A stretch of 9,815 nt of DNA from Candidatus Pelagibacter sp. (GTDB lineage: Bacteria; Pseudomonadota; Alphaproteobacteria; Pelagibacterales; Pelagibacteraceae): contig NZJU01000032.1 of NCBI GenBank assembly GCA_002692325.1, positions 38,116-47,930 on the forward strand, in the 5' to 3' direction. Position numbers and translations under genes: made by a program. Below the pieces are notes generated by a model that made no database searches, was not told where the DNA came from, and saw nothing but the letters and a program-made list of their open reading frames with translations. Position 1 is the first letter of the stretch, and every line of letters begins with the position of its first letter. Below, one piece after another: positions 1-8,810 of the stretch.

Positions 1-1639
1 TTGAAAGTTCTTTTCTAGAAGATTGTAAAGATTTGTTCATCTCCTTAAGAATGTGTTCTCTTCCTGCTTTAGCTTGTTCAAGTGCCTTTTCCATGATTTC
101 AAATGTAATTCCAGTTATTTTTATATCCATCTGTAGAGAAGTTATACCATCTTTAGTCCCAGCAACTTTAAAATCCATGTCACCGAGGTGATCTTCGTCG
201 CCTAAGATATCCGACAAAACTGAAAATTTTTCTCCCTCTTTTATTAAGCCCATAGCAATACCTGCAACAGGATCTTTTATTGGAACTCCAGCATCCATTA
301 AAGCCAATGAGGTGCCACAAACTGTTGCCATAGATGAGGAGCCGTTGGACTCAGTGATCTCAGAAACAACTCTAATTGTGTAAGGAAAATTTTCTTTTAA
401 AGGTAAAGAAGATTTTATTGCTCTCCAAGCTAATTTTCCATGTCCTATTTCTCTCCTACCAGTTCCTATCCTGCCACACTCTCCTACAGAAAATGGTGGA
501 AAATTATAGTGTAACATGAATCCGGATCTTTGCATTCCATCGAGACTTTCTAATCTTTGTTCGTCATCTGACATTCCTAAAGTCGTTGTCACTAATGCTT
601 GAGTTTCTCCTCTTGTAAATAAAGCTGAACCATGTGTTCTTGGCAATAAGCCTACCTCACATTGAATTTTTCTCACGTCAGCTAAACCTCTGCCGTCAAT
701 TCTTTTTTTATCTTTTAAAATAGCTGTCCTCACAATATCTTTTTCTATAGATTTTAATTGGCTCATTGCTTGATTTTCTGTTACGTTTGTATCTTCAAAA
801 AACATTTCCTTGCATTTAGAGTCGATCTCTGAAATTGAGGTCGATCTTTTCTTTTTATCAACCTCTTTAAAAGCTGATCTTAAATCTTTTTCAAATTTTT
901 CTGATATTTTCTTTTTAACTTCTGAGAGATTCACTTCTTTGATTTCCCATTTAGGTTTACCTGCTTTTTTAACTAATTTTTCTATTGTATCAATTATCGG
1001 TAAAAAGTTTTCATGGCCAAATTTTACTGCATCTAGCATTACTTTTTCCGACAATCCTGAAGTCTCTGACTCCACCATCAGAACTGCATCTTTAGTTCCA
1101 GCTACAACTAAATCTAATTCAGAAGTTTTGAGTTGTTCCTGAGAAGGATTGAGTAAAAATTTTCCCTCCTTATATCCTACTCTACTTGCAGCGATTGGGC
1201 CTTGAAAAGGTAATCCTGAGATTGCTAGTGCAGCTGATGAAGCAATGATTGACAAAACGTCTGGCTGATTATCTCCATCATAAGATAAAACAGTTGGTAA
1301 CAACTGCACCTCATTCATGAAACCAGATGGAAATAAAGGTCTTATTGGTCTATCTATAAGTCTAGATATCAAAGTCTCTGCCTCTGTAGGTCTAGCCTCT
1401 CTTTTAAAATAACCACCCGGGATTTTTCCAGCTGCATAATATTTTTCTTGGTAATTTACCGATAAAGGAAAATAGTCTTGACCCTCTGCAACTTTCTTAG
1501 CTCCAACAACTGTGGCTATGACAACAGTTTCTCCACATGAAGCTATTATTGCACCATCTGCCTGTCTTGCAATTTTACCTGTTTCTAAAGTTATCTTTTT
1601 GTCATTTATTTTTATTTCTTCTTTGTGAATTTTAAACAT
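1..1639 (-). CDS. pnp: Polyribonucleotide nucleotidyltransferase (PNPase), 3' end cut by window edge
   Basis: PNPase degrades RNA 3' to 5' by phosphorolysis, releasing nucleoside diphosphates, and commonly works in the degradosome. I translated the frame by hand from the ATG at 1639. It stays open to the window edge for 546 codons, against about 700 residues in the family. The first RNase PH domain includes the RNA-binding loop [12 protein letters not shown] (75-86) and DRPIRPLFP (96-104). An all-helical linker covers about 235-300. The second RNase PH domain has TRGETQALV (342-350), NFPPFSVGE (379-387), [11 protein letters not shown] (394-404), the phosphate-binding ESNGSSSMA (430-438) and [12 protein letters not shown] (480-491). 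D483, D489 and K491 match the catalytic D486, D492 and K494 of E. coli. The KH and S1 domains lie beyond the edge. The start lies 1 nt after the rpsO stop, and a GAG within the rpsO tail serves as a weak Shine-Dalgarno. Identity is very secure. Confidence 0.97.
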   Translation of the reverse strand, partial: MFKIHKEEIKINDKKITLETGKIARQADGAIIASCGETVVIATVVGAKKVAEGQDYFPLSVNYQEKYYAAGKIPGGYFKREARPTEAETLISRLIDRPIRPLFPSGFMNEVQLLPTVLSYDGDNQPDVLSIIASSAALAISGLPFQGPIAASRVGYKEGKFLLNPSQEQLKTSELDLVVAGTKDAVLMVESETSGLSEKVMLDAVKFGHENFLPIIDTIEKLVKKAGKPKWEIKEVNLSEVKKKISEKFEKDLRSAFKEVDKKKRSTSISEIDSKCKEMFFEDTNVTENQAMSQLKSIEKDIVRTAILKDKKRIDGRGLADVRKIQCEVGLLPRTHGSALFTRGETQALVTTTLGMSDDEQRLESLDGMQRSGFMLHYNFPPFSVGECGRIGTGRREIGHGKLAWRAIKSSLPLKENFPYTIRVVSEITESNGSSSMATVCGTSLALMDAGVPIKDPVAGIAMGLIKEGEKFSVLSDILGDEDHLGDMDFKVAGTKDGITSLQMDIKITGITFEIMEKALEQAKAGREHILKEMNKSLQSSRKELS

Positions 1640-1640
1640 T

Positions 1641-1901
1641 TTATTTTCTCAGGTTTAATTGACCTAAAATTTTAGTATAAGAGTCAAGATTTTTTTTCTT
1701 AAGATAAGTTAAAAGTTTTTTTCTCCTATTAACAGATTTTGTTAATCCAAGTTTAGAGTGCTTATCTTTTTTAAATTTTTTAAAGTGTAATGTTAAATTG
1801 TTAATTTTATCATTTAAGATTCCAATTTGAACCTCAGTAGAACCTACATCTTTAGCATGTTGTGATAACGATTTAATTAATTCTTTTTTTTTCTTTGTCA
1901 T
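1641..1901 (-). CDS. rpsO: 30S ribosomal protein S15
   Basis: S15 is a primary 16S rRNA-binding protein that organises the central domain (platform) of the 30S subunit and forms a bridge to the 50S. The 86 residues match the family's usual 88-89. Visible marks are KKELIKSLS near the start, the [10 protein letters not shown] turn and helix (20-29), INNLTLHF (33-40), the [10 protein letters not shown] loop (44-53) that contacts rRNA, and the basic helix [14 protein letters not shown] (57-70). The ATG at 1901 is the only plausible start, because everything before GSTEVQ is needed and no other Met follows. This places the first 29 nt inside the end of rbfA, in a different frame. Only a weak AAGAA lies upstream, so translation probably depends on ribosomes finishing rbfA. 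The pseudouridine synthase gene truB, usual between rbfA and rpsO, is absent. Confidence 0.97.
   Translation of the reverse strand: MTKKKKELIKSLSQHAKDVGSTEVQIGILNDKINNLTLHFKKFKKDKHSKLGLTKSVNRRKKLLTYLKKKNLDSYTKILGQLNLRK
1647..1669 (-). promoter_or_regulatory. Possible weak hairpin over the pnp ribosome-binding site
   Basis: On the minus strand, UUUUAGGU (1669-1662) can pair with ACCUGAGA (1654-1647) around a 7-nt loop. The stem has 8 pairs, two of them G-U. The 3' arm contains the GAG (1650-1648) that sits 8 nt before the pnp ATG and is its best Shine-Dalgarno candidate. The hairpin overlaps the last rpsO codons, so ribosomes completing rpsO would melt it. The stem is weak and such pairings arise often in AT-rich DNA, so this is a tentative call. 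Confidence 0.25.
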
Positions 1902-2271
1902 TAATTTTATTTTTTCTTATAATTTTTTCTATCTTTTCAGCATATTCAAAAGAGTTATCTTCAACAAACTTAAGCTTAGGAAGAAACTTAATATCTAGCT
2001 TTTTAGACAAAGCCTTTCTAACAAGATGGCTATATTCCGTCAAGATATTTACTGTTTCTTTCATGTCTTCTCCACCCAATGGAATCACATAAACCCTTGC
2101 AGTTTTTAAATCTGGTGTCATTCTTACCTCAGTTACTGTTATGACTTTCGTGTCTATGTTAGGTAATTTAGCTTCATTTCTTATTAAGACCTCGCAAATA
2201 TTTTGTTTAACCAGTTCACCAACTCTTAATTGTCTCTGTGAAAAGCCTCCATTATTGAAATTATTATTCAT
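1873..2271 (-). CDS. rbfA: Ribosome-binding factor A
   Basis: RbfA is a small KH-type protein that binds immature 30S subunits and assists late maturation of the 16S rRNA 5' region. It is also needed for growth in the cold in E. coli. The 132-residue product has the family pattern: SQRQLRVGELVKQNI (11-25) in the first helix, the strand-turn TVTEVRMTPDLKTARVYV (45-62), and LPKLKFVEDNSFEYAEKIEKI (97-117) covering the final strand and helix. The tail from 119 is Lys/Asn-rich and not conserved. Its last 29 nt are shared with rpsO. The start codon overlaps the infB stop by one base (TAATG), and a GAGAG sits about 9 nt upstream, so translation is coupled to infB. Length is normal for the family. 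Confidence 0.95.
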   Translation of the reverse strand: MNNNFNNGGFSQRQLRVGELVKQNICEVLIRNEAKLPNIDTKVITVTEVRMTPDLKTARVYVIPLGGEDMKETVNILTEYSHLVRKALSKKLDIKFLPKLKFVEDNSFEYAEKIEKIIRKNKINDKEKKRIN

Positions 2272-4457
2272 TAAATTGATCTCTCTACTTTTTTGACAAT
2301 ATAAGACTCAATTATATCTCTTTCCTTAAAATCAATAAAATCTTTTAAATTTATTCCACATTCCATTCCACTCTTGGCATCTTTCACCTCATTTTTTTCC
2401 CTAAAAACACTAGATATTTCCCCTTCATAAATTACAACTCCCTCTCTAATTATTCTTGCTTTTGATTTATTTTTTATTTCGCCATCTGTTACTTTGCATC
2501 CGGCAACTTTACCAGCCGACGATACTTTGAATACTTTTTTTATTTCTGCTGAACCTAAAGTATTTTCTTTAGTCTCGGGCTCTAAAAGACCTGATAAATT
2601 ATTCTCAATAAACTCCAAGGCTTTATAGATAATGTTAAAATATTCTATTGTAACATTTTGATCTTCTGCCATTTTTTTTGCCTCTCTATTTGGTTTCACA
2701 TTAAACCCAATCAGAACTGCTTCTGAAGCTTTCGCTAATGTTACATCAGTCTCATTTATCATTCCTATATCACATAGAATTATTTTAGGTTTTACCTCGG
2801 GATGATCAATTTTTTTTATAGCCATCTCAATAGCTTCGCTTGTACCATGAACATCAGTCTTTATAATAATATTTAACTCTCTTTTTTTTTCAGCTTTTTC
2901 AAATAAATTAGTTTTTTCTACAGATATAATGTTTTTTTGGTCAGAGTGATTAGACGATCTGAATTTTGAAATTTCTTTCGCTTCATCCTCATTCTCACAC
3001 ACTGAAAATTCAGCGCCAGCAAATGCTGAATTGTTCATCCCTAAAATTTCTACTGGCATAGATGGCGTTGCTTGTTCTAAATTTTCACCGTCGTAATTAA
3101 TCATAGCTCTAATTTTCCCCCATGTGTTACCACAGACGAAATAATCTCCCTTGTTCAATAAGCCAATGGTAATTAAAATAGTAGAAATTGGACCTTTGCC
3201 TTTATCTATTTTTGACTCTACAACCACTCCTTTGGCTGGTCCAGTAAATGGAGCTTTCAGATCTAAAATTTCCGCCTGAAGTAAAATGCTCTCTTTTAAT
3301 TTATCTAGGTTTATTTTTTGGGTAGCAGAGACCTCCACAAAAAGAGTATCACCACTTAAATCTTCTGCGATCAAATTATATTGCATCATTTCATTTTTAA
3401 TTTTACTTATATTTTTATTTGGCAGGTCACATTTATTTATAGCTACTATAATAGGCACTTTAGCCGCTTGAGCATGTTTAATCGCCTCAACTGTTTGAGG
3501 TTTAATACCATCGTCTGCTGCCACAACCAAAACTACTATATCTGTTATTTTTGAACCTCTTGCTCTCATTTCAGTAAAAGCTGCATGTCCAGGAGTATCT
3601 ATGAAAGTAATGATTTTATTATCTTCAGATTTTACTTGGTATGCTCCAATATGTTGAGTAATGCCACCAAATTCTCCAGATACCACATTTGTATTTCTTA
3701 AAGCATCTAGCAAAGAAGTTTTGCCATGATCAACATGTCCCATGATTGTTACAACTGGAGATCTTTTTTTTGTTACTCCTACGTAATCCTTTTTATCTTT
3801 AGAAATTTCTATAGAGGGAGCTTCCTCCAAAATTGCCTTATGGCCAAATTCCTTGACAATATATTCAGCTGTATCTTTATCTATAGTGTGATTTATAGTT
3901 GCAATTACCTTCATATTAAAAAGAAATTTTATTATGTCTGAAGATTTTTCAGCCATTCTGTTTGATAATTCTTGAATTGTAATTTTTTCAGGAACGTTGA
4001 CCTCCTTTATAACCTTTTTGAACTCTTTTTTTATTTCAGCATCAGGCATGGTTTTTTTCTCTTTTAATCTTGCTCGCCTTACAGAAGCTAAGCTTCGTTG
4101 CTTAATTTCAATTTCCTCTACGTTTAGTGCTCTTGAAACTGTCATTTTAAAATCTCTTTTGTCTACAGGAGCTTTGAGTTTTAATTTACTTTTACCAGTC
4201 GTTTTTTCGTCTTTTTTTATAAAAGCTTTTGTAGCTTGCTGCTCCACGACTCTTCTTGAAAATCTTTTACTTTTATCATTATTGCTTGGAGGTTGAGATA
4301 CGTTTAACTTTTTTCTGTTAGAAAATTTATTATTGAAATCTTTTTTCTTGGGTATAGAATAAGACTTTTTCTTATCAACTGACGCAGTGTCAAAGTTATA
4401 ATTTTTTTTTAATCCTGTTGAAATAGTTAACGTTTTTTTTTTATTCTTATCAGACAT
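2271..4457 (-). CDS. infB: Translation initiation factor IF-2
   Basis: IF-2 is the GTPase that positions initiator fMet-tRNA on the 30S subunit and promotes 50S joining. The 728-residue product is shorter than the 890-residue E. coli form because its N-terminal extension is short. Residues 1-150 are Lys-rich and low in complexity, but include [16 protein letters not shown] (120-135), a typical alphaproteobacterial stretch. An IF2_N domain follows (about 155-208, [16 protein letters not shown]). The G domain (about 232-400) has all five motifs: GHVDHGKT (240-247), GITQHIGAY (265-273), DTPGH (287-291), NKCD (341-344) and SAT (377-379). Domains II, III and C2 follow, with [10 protein letters not shown] (534-543) in domain III and [13 protein letters not shown] (647-659) in C2. 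It starts 2 nt after the nusA stop. The ylxR gene, often between nusA and infB, is absent. Confidence 0.98.
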   Translation of the reverse strand: MSDKNKKKTLTISTGLKKNYNFDTASVDKKKSYSIPKKKDFNNKFSNRKKLNVSQPPSNNDKSKRFSRRVVEQQATKAFIKKDEKTTGKSKLKLKAPVDKRDFKMTVSRALNVEEIEIKQRSLASVRRARLKEKKTMPDAEIKKEFKKVIKEVNVPEKITIQELSNRMAEKSSDIIKFLFNMKVIATINHTIDKDTAEYIVKEFGHKAILEEAPSIEISKDKKDYVGVTKKRSPVVTIMGHVDHGKTSLLDALRNTNVVSGEFGGITQHIGAYQVKSEDNKIITFIDTPGHAAFTEMRARGSKITDIVVLVVAADDGIKPQTVEAIKHAQAAKVPIIVAINKCDLPNKNISKIKNEMMQYNLIAEDLSGDTLFVEVSATQKINLDKLKESILLQAEILDLKAPFTGPAKGVVVESKIDKGKGPISTILITIGLLNKGDYFVCGNTWGKIRAMINYDGENLEQATPSMPVEILGMNNSAFAGAEFSVCENEDEAKEISKFRSSNHSDQKNIISVEKTNLFEKAEKKRELNIIIKTDVHGTSEAIEMAIKKIDHPEVKPKIILCDIGMINETDVTLAKASEAVLIGFNVKPNREAKKMAEDQNVTIEYFNIIYKALEFIENNLSGLLEPETKENTLGSAEIKKVFKVSSAGKVAGCKVTDGEIKNKSKARIIREGVVIYEGEISSVFREKNEVKDAKSGMECGINLKDFIDFKERDIIESYIVKKVERSI

Positions 4458-4459
4458 AA

Positions 4460-6010
4460 TTATTTATATACAATCTCTCTTGCAGACATTATCAATTCAT
4501 CCGCCTCTTCTCTCGAAAGTGAAAACTCCTCCAGATATCCTTTTATCCTGATTTTTTTACCTTTTAACTCATCGTATCCTCCTATCAATTCATCAGATGA
4601 GAGATCGGCGAAATCATTAAGTTTAATTATATTTTTTTGCCCTAATATTACTAGCATTCCTTGAGTCATACCTTTTAAGTTAATAAGTTCGTCATCGACT
4701 CCTAATTCTTTAAGTTTTTTTCCAACCTCCTCTTTTACTTTAATTAAATTTTCCTTTGATCGATTAATTAATTCTTGGGCTGTTTCTGTGTCTATGGCCT
4801 CTATTTTTTCAATGTCTTCGGGCTTGGCCTGTGAAATCTCCTCAATGCTTTGAAAGCCTTCTGATACTAAAAGTTGTCCAAGAGTTTCATCAACTTCTAA
4901 ATTTTTAATTAAATTTTCAGTTTTTTCTTTAAATTCTGCTTGCCTTCTCTCTGAATCTTCTTTGTCAGTTAATATATCTATTTCAAAATTAGTAAGCTTA
5001 GAAGCTAATCGAACGTTTTGACCTCTTCTCCCTATTGCCTTGCTCAAATTTTCTTCAGTCAAAATTACATCAATTCTTTTATTTGATTGATCGATTAAAA
5101 CTCTTTGTATCTCAGCAGGTGAAAGTGACTCTGATATTAAAGTAGGTAAGTCCTCTGTCCACTTGATAATATCAATTTTTTCTCCCTGAAGTTCATTGAC
5201 AATTGTTTGAACTCTACTTCCTCTCATCCCCACACAAGCTCCCACAGGATCGATGGAAGTGTCTTTAGAGAAAACACAAATTTTTGCCCTACTACCTGGA
5301 TCTCTAGCAACTGATTTGATTTCAATTATTCCTTCATAGATTTCAGGAACTTCTTGAAAAAATAATTTAGCTAAGAATTGAGGATGAGCTCTTGATAAAA
5401 AAATTTGATGACCTTTAAGGTCCTGTTTGACTTCGTAACAATATGCTTTCAATCTGTCACCTGTCTTAAGTATTTCTCTTGGAATTAACTCGTCTTTTTT
5501 TATTACACCTTCAGCTTTTCCAAGATCAATAATAACATTTCCATATTCTATTCTTTTAATAATTCCACTTAAAATTTGACTTTGCTTATCTTTAAAATCT
5601 TCGAATTGTCTATTTCTCTCTGCTTCTCTAACTTTTGAGTTTATTACCTGTTTTGCACTTTGAGCAGCGACTCTACTAAAGTCAATTTGAGGTAACTCCT
5701 CATAAATTTTAGATCCTACGCTTAAATTTTGGTCCCCTTTGTTAATTTTGTTAGCTTGATCTAATGAAATTTGTCGGCTTGAGTCCTCAACATCATCGAC
5801 AATTTCAAGAACTCTTTGTATGGATATTTCTCCATTCTCTCTATCTATCTTCACCAGAATTTCATTCTCGTTTCCAAACTTTGTAAGAGCTGCTTTTTGA
5901 ATAGCGCTTTCCATTGAACTAATGACAAGTTCTTTATCAATTGACTTCTCATTTGCCACAGCATCAACTATTCTCAAAAGTTCAAGTTTATCTAAACCTC
6001 TATTTAACAT
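4460..6010 (-). CDS. nusA: Transcription termination/antitermination protein NusA
   Basis: NusA binds RNA polymerase and nascent RNA, lengthens pauses, and modulates both intrinsic termination and antitermination. From the ATG at 6010 the protein has 516 residues. The N-terminal RNAP-binding domain covers 1-130. An S1 domain covers about 145-207 (SGIIKRIEYGNVIIDLGKAEG). KH1 contains GACVGMRGSRVQTIVNELQG (257-276), and KH2 contains AIGRRGQNVRLASKL (325-339). The C-terminus (about 370-510) has two acidic helix-hairpin-helix-like repeats, as in proteobacterial NusA with autoinhibitory repeats. A start at 6037 would add nine residues (MPIFFWRIV), but it begins inside the upstream hairpin loop and lacks a ribosome-binding site. 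The start at 6010 follows a perfect GGAGG by 6 nt and gives the family's usual N-terminus. RimP, usually encoded just upstream, is not here. Confidence 0.97.
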   Translation of the reverse strand: MLNRGLDKLELLRIVDAVANEKSIDKELVISSMESAIQKAALTKFGNENEILVKIDRENGEISIQRVLEIVDDVEDSSRQISLDQANKINKGDQNLSVGSKIYEELPQIDFSRVAAQSAKQVINSKVREAERNRQFEDFKDKQSQILSGIIKRIEYGNVIIDLGKAEGVIKKDELIPREILKTGDRLKAYCYEVKQDLKGHQIFLSRAHPQFLAKLFFQEVPEIYEGIIEIKSVARDPGSRAKICVFSKDTSIDPVGACVGMRGSRVQTIVNELQGEKIDIIKWTEDLPTLISESLSPAEIQRVLIDQSNKRIDVILTEENLSKAIGRRGQNVRLASKLTNFEIDILTDKEDSERRQAEFKEKTENLIKNLEVDETLGQLLVSEGFQSIEEISQAKPEDIEKIEAIDTETAQELINRSKENLIKVKEEVGKKLKELGVDDELINLKGMTQGMLVILGQKNIIKLNDFADLSSDELIGGYDELKGKKIRIKGYLEEFSLSREEADELIMSAREIVYK

Positions 6011-6016
6011 TACAAT

Positions 6017-6021
6017 CCTCC
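6017..6021 (-). promoter_or_regulatory. Shine-Dalgarno site of nusA (GGAGG)
   Basis: A perfect GGAGG on the minus strand lies 6 nt before the ATG at 6010. It is the only strong consensus site in the window. The other visible starts have weak or no ribosome-binding sites and overlap or touch the preceding stop. The site therefore decides the nusA start and shows that nusA is initiated independently rather than by coupling to an upstream gene. Confidence 0.85.
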
Positions 6022-6048
6022 AAAAAAAAATGGGCATACGCCCATTTT
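6022..6048 (-). terminator. Intrinsic terminator / possible attenuator between metK and nusA
   Basis: On the minus strand AAAATGGGC (6048-6040), loop GTAT (6039-6036) and GCCCATTTT (6035-6027) form a perfect 9-bp stem with a GC core. The 3' arm runs on into a tract of nine T residues (6030-6022). This is the standard intrinsic terminator layout for transcripts leaving metK. The T-tract ends one base before the nusA GGAGG, so a released RNA would stop just short of the nusA ribosome-binding site. RNA reaching nusA must therefore read through the hairpin, unless initiation occurs inside it. That makes an attenuator role plausible, which is inference. Read on the plus strand the hairpin has only four T residues and no gene upstream. 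Confidence 0.8.
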
Positions 6049-6100
6049 GAAACTTTAATAATATGTATATTTCTAATAAATTATTTATCTTTTATCAAGA
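6049..6100 (-). promoter_or_regulatory. AT-rich metK-nusA spacer, possible promoter region
   Basis: This is the upstream part of the only real intergenic region. It is almost pure A/T. A TTGATA (6098-6093, minus strand) resembles a -35 box, and TATTAG follows at a spacing of 14, which is too short. TATTAT and TATACA hexamers lie further downstream, but with poor spacing. In DNA this AT-rich such matches are expected by chance, so a promoter here is possible but not shown. I see no riboswitch fold, tRNA or small ORF. Confidence 0.25.
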
Positions 6101-7264
6101 TCACAAAGTAAATATATTTTTCTTATCTGTCTTTTCCCAAGAAAATTCACCTTTTTCATTGCTTTTCCTTCCAAAGTGTCCGTATGCTGAAGTTACCTCG
6201 TATATTGGCTTATTTAATCCTAGAAGCTCTCTAATACCTCTCGGCGATAAGTCAAAATTTTTATTTATAATCTCAATTAAATCATTAGTTTTATCCTTGT
6301 CTTTTTCAGAAAGATTGAGAAAAATTGACAGAGGCTTTGAAACACCAATTGCATAAGAGAGCTGAATTAAGCATTTATCTGAGACTCCTGCAGCAACAAT
6401 ATTTTTTGCAATATATCTAGCAGCATAGGCGGCAGATCTATCTACTTTTGTTGGATCCTTTCCTGAGAATGCTCCACCTCCATGGGGTGACGCGCCACCA
6501 TAAGTATCTACAATAATTTTTCTCCCTGTTAATCCAGTGTCACCATCAGGACCACCGATGATAAATTGACCTGTGGGATTTATGTAGATATCATTTTCTT
6601 CAAGTCCTTTAATAAGATTTTCTGGAATAGATTTTTTAATGTAGGGCATTATTAAATCTCTAACCTTTTTTTGATCAATTGCTTCTGAGTGTTGAGTGGA
6701 TATTACTATAGACTGTACCCCAATAGGTACGCCATTTTCATAGGACATAGTCACTTGGCTTTTAGAGTCCGGTTCTATTCCTAAAAGTTTTCCCGCCTTC
6801 CTATCTTCAGCCATAAGTCTAAGAATTTTGTGAGAAAAATGTATCGGAGCAGGCATAAGATCTTCGGTTTCTTTGCAGGCAAATCCAAACATTATTCCTT
6901 GATCACCTGCACCTTCATCTTTTTTTTCATTAGAGTCCACGCCCATGGCAATATCCGTAGATTGCTTATGTAAGAAAACATCAATATCAGCAGTCTTATA
7001 ACTAAATCCTTTTTGATCGTATCCAATCTCTTGAATACATTTTCTTACTTTTTCAATTATCAATTCTTTTTTTATTTCAGGCCCTCTAGTTTCTCCTGCG
7101 AGGATTACACGATTAGTCGTTGTCAATGTTTCACAAGCTACCCTAGAATATGGATCTTTAGAAAGGTAAGTATCCACTACCATATCAGATATTTTATCAC
7201 ACACTTTATCTGGATGTCCCTCAGATACAGACTCGCTTGTAAATAAGTACGAATTTTTATTCAT
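6101..7264 (-). CDS. metK: S-adenosylmethionine synthase (methionine adenosyltransferase)
   Basis: MetK makes S-adenosylmethionine from methionine and ATP, releasing phosphate and diphosphate; it is a cytoplasmic tetramer needing Mg2+ and K+. At 387 residues it matches the family length (about 384-390). N-terminal [20 protein letters not shown] (7-26) includes the H17 and D19 active-site residues. The two signature patterns are GAGDQG (118-123) and GGGAFSGKD (262-270). The second runs on into [33 protein letters not shown] (236-250) is the other conserved ATP/methionine-site stretch. All expected residues are present. The ATG overlaps the lnt stop by 8 nt and has no visible Shine-Dalgarno, so translation is probably coupled to lnt. 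No spacer is left for a 5' SAM riboswitch. A terminator hairpin lies about 50 nt after its TGA stop. Confidence 0.98.
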   Translation of the reverse strand: MNKNSYLFTSESVSEGHPDKVCDKISDMVVDTYLSKDPYSRVACETLTTTNRVILAGETRGPEIKKELIIEKVRKCIQEIGYDQKGFSYKTADIDVFLHKQSTDIAMGVDSNEKKDEGAGDQGIMFGFACKETEDLMPAPIHFSHKILRLMAEDRKAGKLLGIEPDSKSQVTMSYENGVPIGVQSIVISTQHSEAIDQKKVRDLIMPYIKKSIPENLIKGLEENDIYINPTGQFIIGGPDGDTGLTGRKIIVDTYGGASPHGGGAFSGKDPTKVDRSAAYAARYIAKNIVAAGVSDKCLIQLSYAIGVSKPLSIFLNLSEKDKDKTNDLIEIINKNFDLSPRGIRELLGLNKPIYEVTSAYGHFGRKSNEKGEFSWEKTDKKNIFTL

Positions 7265-8810
7265 TTTTAAATATTATAAAAGTTACTAAATTTGTAATTA
7301 AAAGTATAAAAAATATCAAATCATTTTTATTTTTTTTGTTACTATTTACCAGTGGTAATCTAAGTTCAATATTACCTACCTCATTAGGTTTAAGCATTTT
7401 AATTACTTGTCCTTTATTACTTATAAAAGCACTATATCCTTTATTAGCTGATCTAATTAAATAACTATTATTTTCAATAGCTCTATATTTCGCTTTTACA
7501 AAATGCTGTGAGGGCCCAATACTTTTTCCAAACCATCCGTCTTCAGAAATATTAATAATTAAATTAGTCTTATTTTCTGAGTTTTGAAAAATTTCAGGAA
7601 AAATTATTTCGTAGCAAATAACAGGCAAAATACTGTATTTGCTATATAGAAAGTTATTATTTTTTTCACCTTTTGAAAAAGACCCATATCCCTCTGTAAT
7701 TTTTTTAATACCAAGATTTTCTAAATATTTTTGCATTGGTAAAAATTCTCCAAAGGGTACTAATCTTGTTTTATTATATTGGTATACTTTATCGAAGTTG
7801 TTATTTATAATTATGAAGCTATTAAAAGTATTTCCACTTTTTTTCTCAATCGTGTTTGAACCAAATATAATTAAATGTTTGGTAGAAAAGTTTTTTTTTA
7901 TTTCGTCTTTAAATTTTTCAAGTTCATGAAAATAATAACCACTAAACACACCTTCCGGCCAGATAAAAATAGTTTCTTCGTTTTTATTTGGGTCACTAAT
8001 TTTAATAATCTCTTTAATTAAAAATTTTACATCTTGATCATTAAGGCCATACTTAATTTTAAATTTTGGAGAAATTATCTTAAAATTAATTTCATTTTCT
8101 TTAGTATTTTTTGTTGAATTTATACTATTGTTCAGAGCATAATTACCATAAATATATATAGAAAAAATAAAAACTAAGTAAGGGACTAAAAACTTGAAAA
8201 TAAAATTATTTTTTTTTAAAAAAATAACTACTGGAAAAGTGAAAATAAATAATGAAATGAGATTAAAAGCATAAATGCCTGTGATGTTTACTAATTGTAT
8301 AAACTCAGCAAACCAATGCCAGCTATAAGACCAAAGGTTCCACGGAAATCCTGTAAGCAACTTACCTCTAAAAAAATCTAAGATTGAAAAAATTGCAGAA
8401 AACATAAAAATTGATGAAACTGAATTATTAATAAAATAACCTGAAATTAATGTTGCTAATCCATAAAATAATCCTAAAAATGCTGGTAATATAATAATTG
8501 TAAGCGGTATTAACATTTTTAAACTTTCATCGAAACTTAATGAATTAGAAATCCAGTAATTACCAAATAAAAAAAAACCAAATCCAAATGAGTAACCAGA
8601 GAAAAAAATGTTTTTTAGAAATGGTTTTTTTCTGTATTTGCCTTTTGATTTTTTTTTTATATTTAAAATTACCAGATATAAAAGAGGGAAAAGAAAAAAA
8701 TTAATTATAGTGTAGTTATAAGGTGCAAAACTTAAAATCGATAATGAACCGATACAAAATGGAAATAAAAATAAATTAAGAAATTTATTTTCACTAATTT
8801 TACCCAACAT
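7257..8810 (-). CDS. lnt: Apolipoprotein N-acyltransferase
   Basis: Lnt is an inner-membrane enzyme that moves an acyl chain from phospholipid to the N-terminal cysteine of lipoproteins, the last step of lipoprotein maturation in Gram-negative bacteria. The 517 residues fit the family. About seven hydrophobic segments fill 10-223. A periplasmic nitrilase-fold domain covers about 240-480, and one last membrane segment covers 497-515. The catalytic triad is visible: E286 in FIWPEG, K347 in [14 protein letters not shown] (345-358) and C399 in PVICYEI (396-402). E355, Y400 and E401 match other residues needed in E. coli. [11 protein letters not shown] (426-436) is the conserved motif near the C-terminus of the domain; it is preceded by SED where E. 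coli has SND. The gene is very AT-rich (Ile/Phe/Asn/Lys). It overlaps ybeY by one base (TAATG). Confidence 0.96.
   Translation of the reverse strand: MLGKISENKFLNLFLFPFCIGSLSILSFAPYNYTIINFFLFPLLYLVILNIKKKSKGKYRKKPFLKNIFFSGYSFGFGFFLFGNYWISNSLSFDESLKMLIPLTIIILPAFLGLFYGLATLISGYFINNSVSSIFMFSAIFSILDFFRGKLLTGFPWNLWSYSWHWFAEFIQLVNITGIYAFNLISLFIFTFPVVIFLKKNNFIFKFLVPYLVFIFSIYIYGNYALNNSINSTKNTKENEINFKIISPKFKIKYGLNDQDVKFLIKEIIKISDPNKNEETIFIWPEGVFSGYYFHELEKFKDEIKKNFSTKHLIIFGSNTIEKKSGNTFNSFIIINNNFDKVYQYNKTRLVPFGEFLPMQKYLENLGIKKITEGYGSFSKGEKNNNFLYSKYSILPVICYEIIFPEIFQNSENKTNLIINISEDGWFGKSIGPSQHFVKAKYRAIENNSYLIRSANKGYSAFISNKGQVIKMLKPNEVGNIELRLPLVNSNKKNKNDLIFFILLITNLVTFIIFKNE

Noticed and set aside
810..1142. 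Plus-strand open frame of 110 codons
   Set aside because: It lies fully inside the pnp coding sequence on the other strand, has no recognisable domain, and pnp is intact across it.
3997..4296. Plus-strand open frame of 99 codons with a hydrophobic, Ser/Leu/Phe-rich product
   Set aside because: It is the complement of the Lys-rich N-terminal part of infB; the hydrophobic look is the expected mirror of Lys/Glu codons.
6011..6037. Longer nusA reading frame starting at 6037 (adds MPIFFWRIV)
   Set aside because: The extra codons come from the terminator hairpin and the T-tract and lie over the GGAGG site; the ATG at 6010 has the proper Shine-Dalgarno and the family's N-terminus.
6027..6048. The metK-nusA hairpin acting on the plus strand
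   Set aside because: On that strand only four T residues follow the stem and no plus-strand gene ends there.
7013..7246. Plus-strand open frames over metK, lnt and the metK 3' end (also 6063-6356 and 7639-7929)
   Set aside because: All are antisense to well-conserved genes, lack known motifs and ribosome-binding sites, and are explained by low stop density on the complementary strand.
7265..7400. SAM riboswitch upstream of metK
   Set aside because: The region is the coding end of lnt, nearly pure A/T, with no GC-bearing stems or recognisable SAM-II/SAM-V-like layout that I can see.
8209..8226. T9-A7 run inside lnt as a terminator
   Set aside because: It is a plain T-tract then A-tract in coding DNA (Lys/Asn/Phe codons), with no GC-rich stem.
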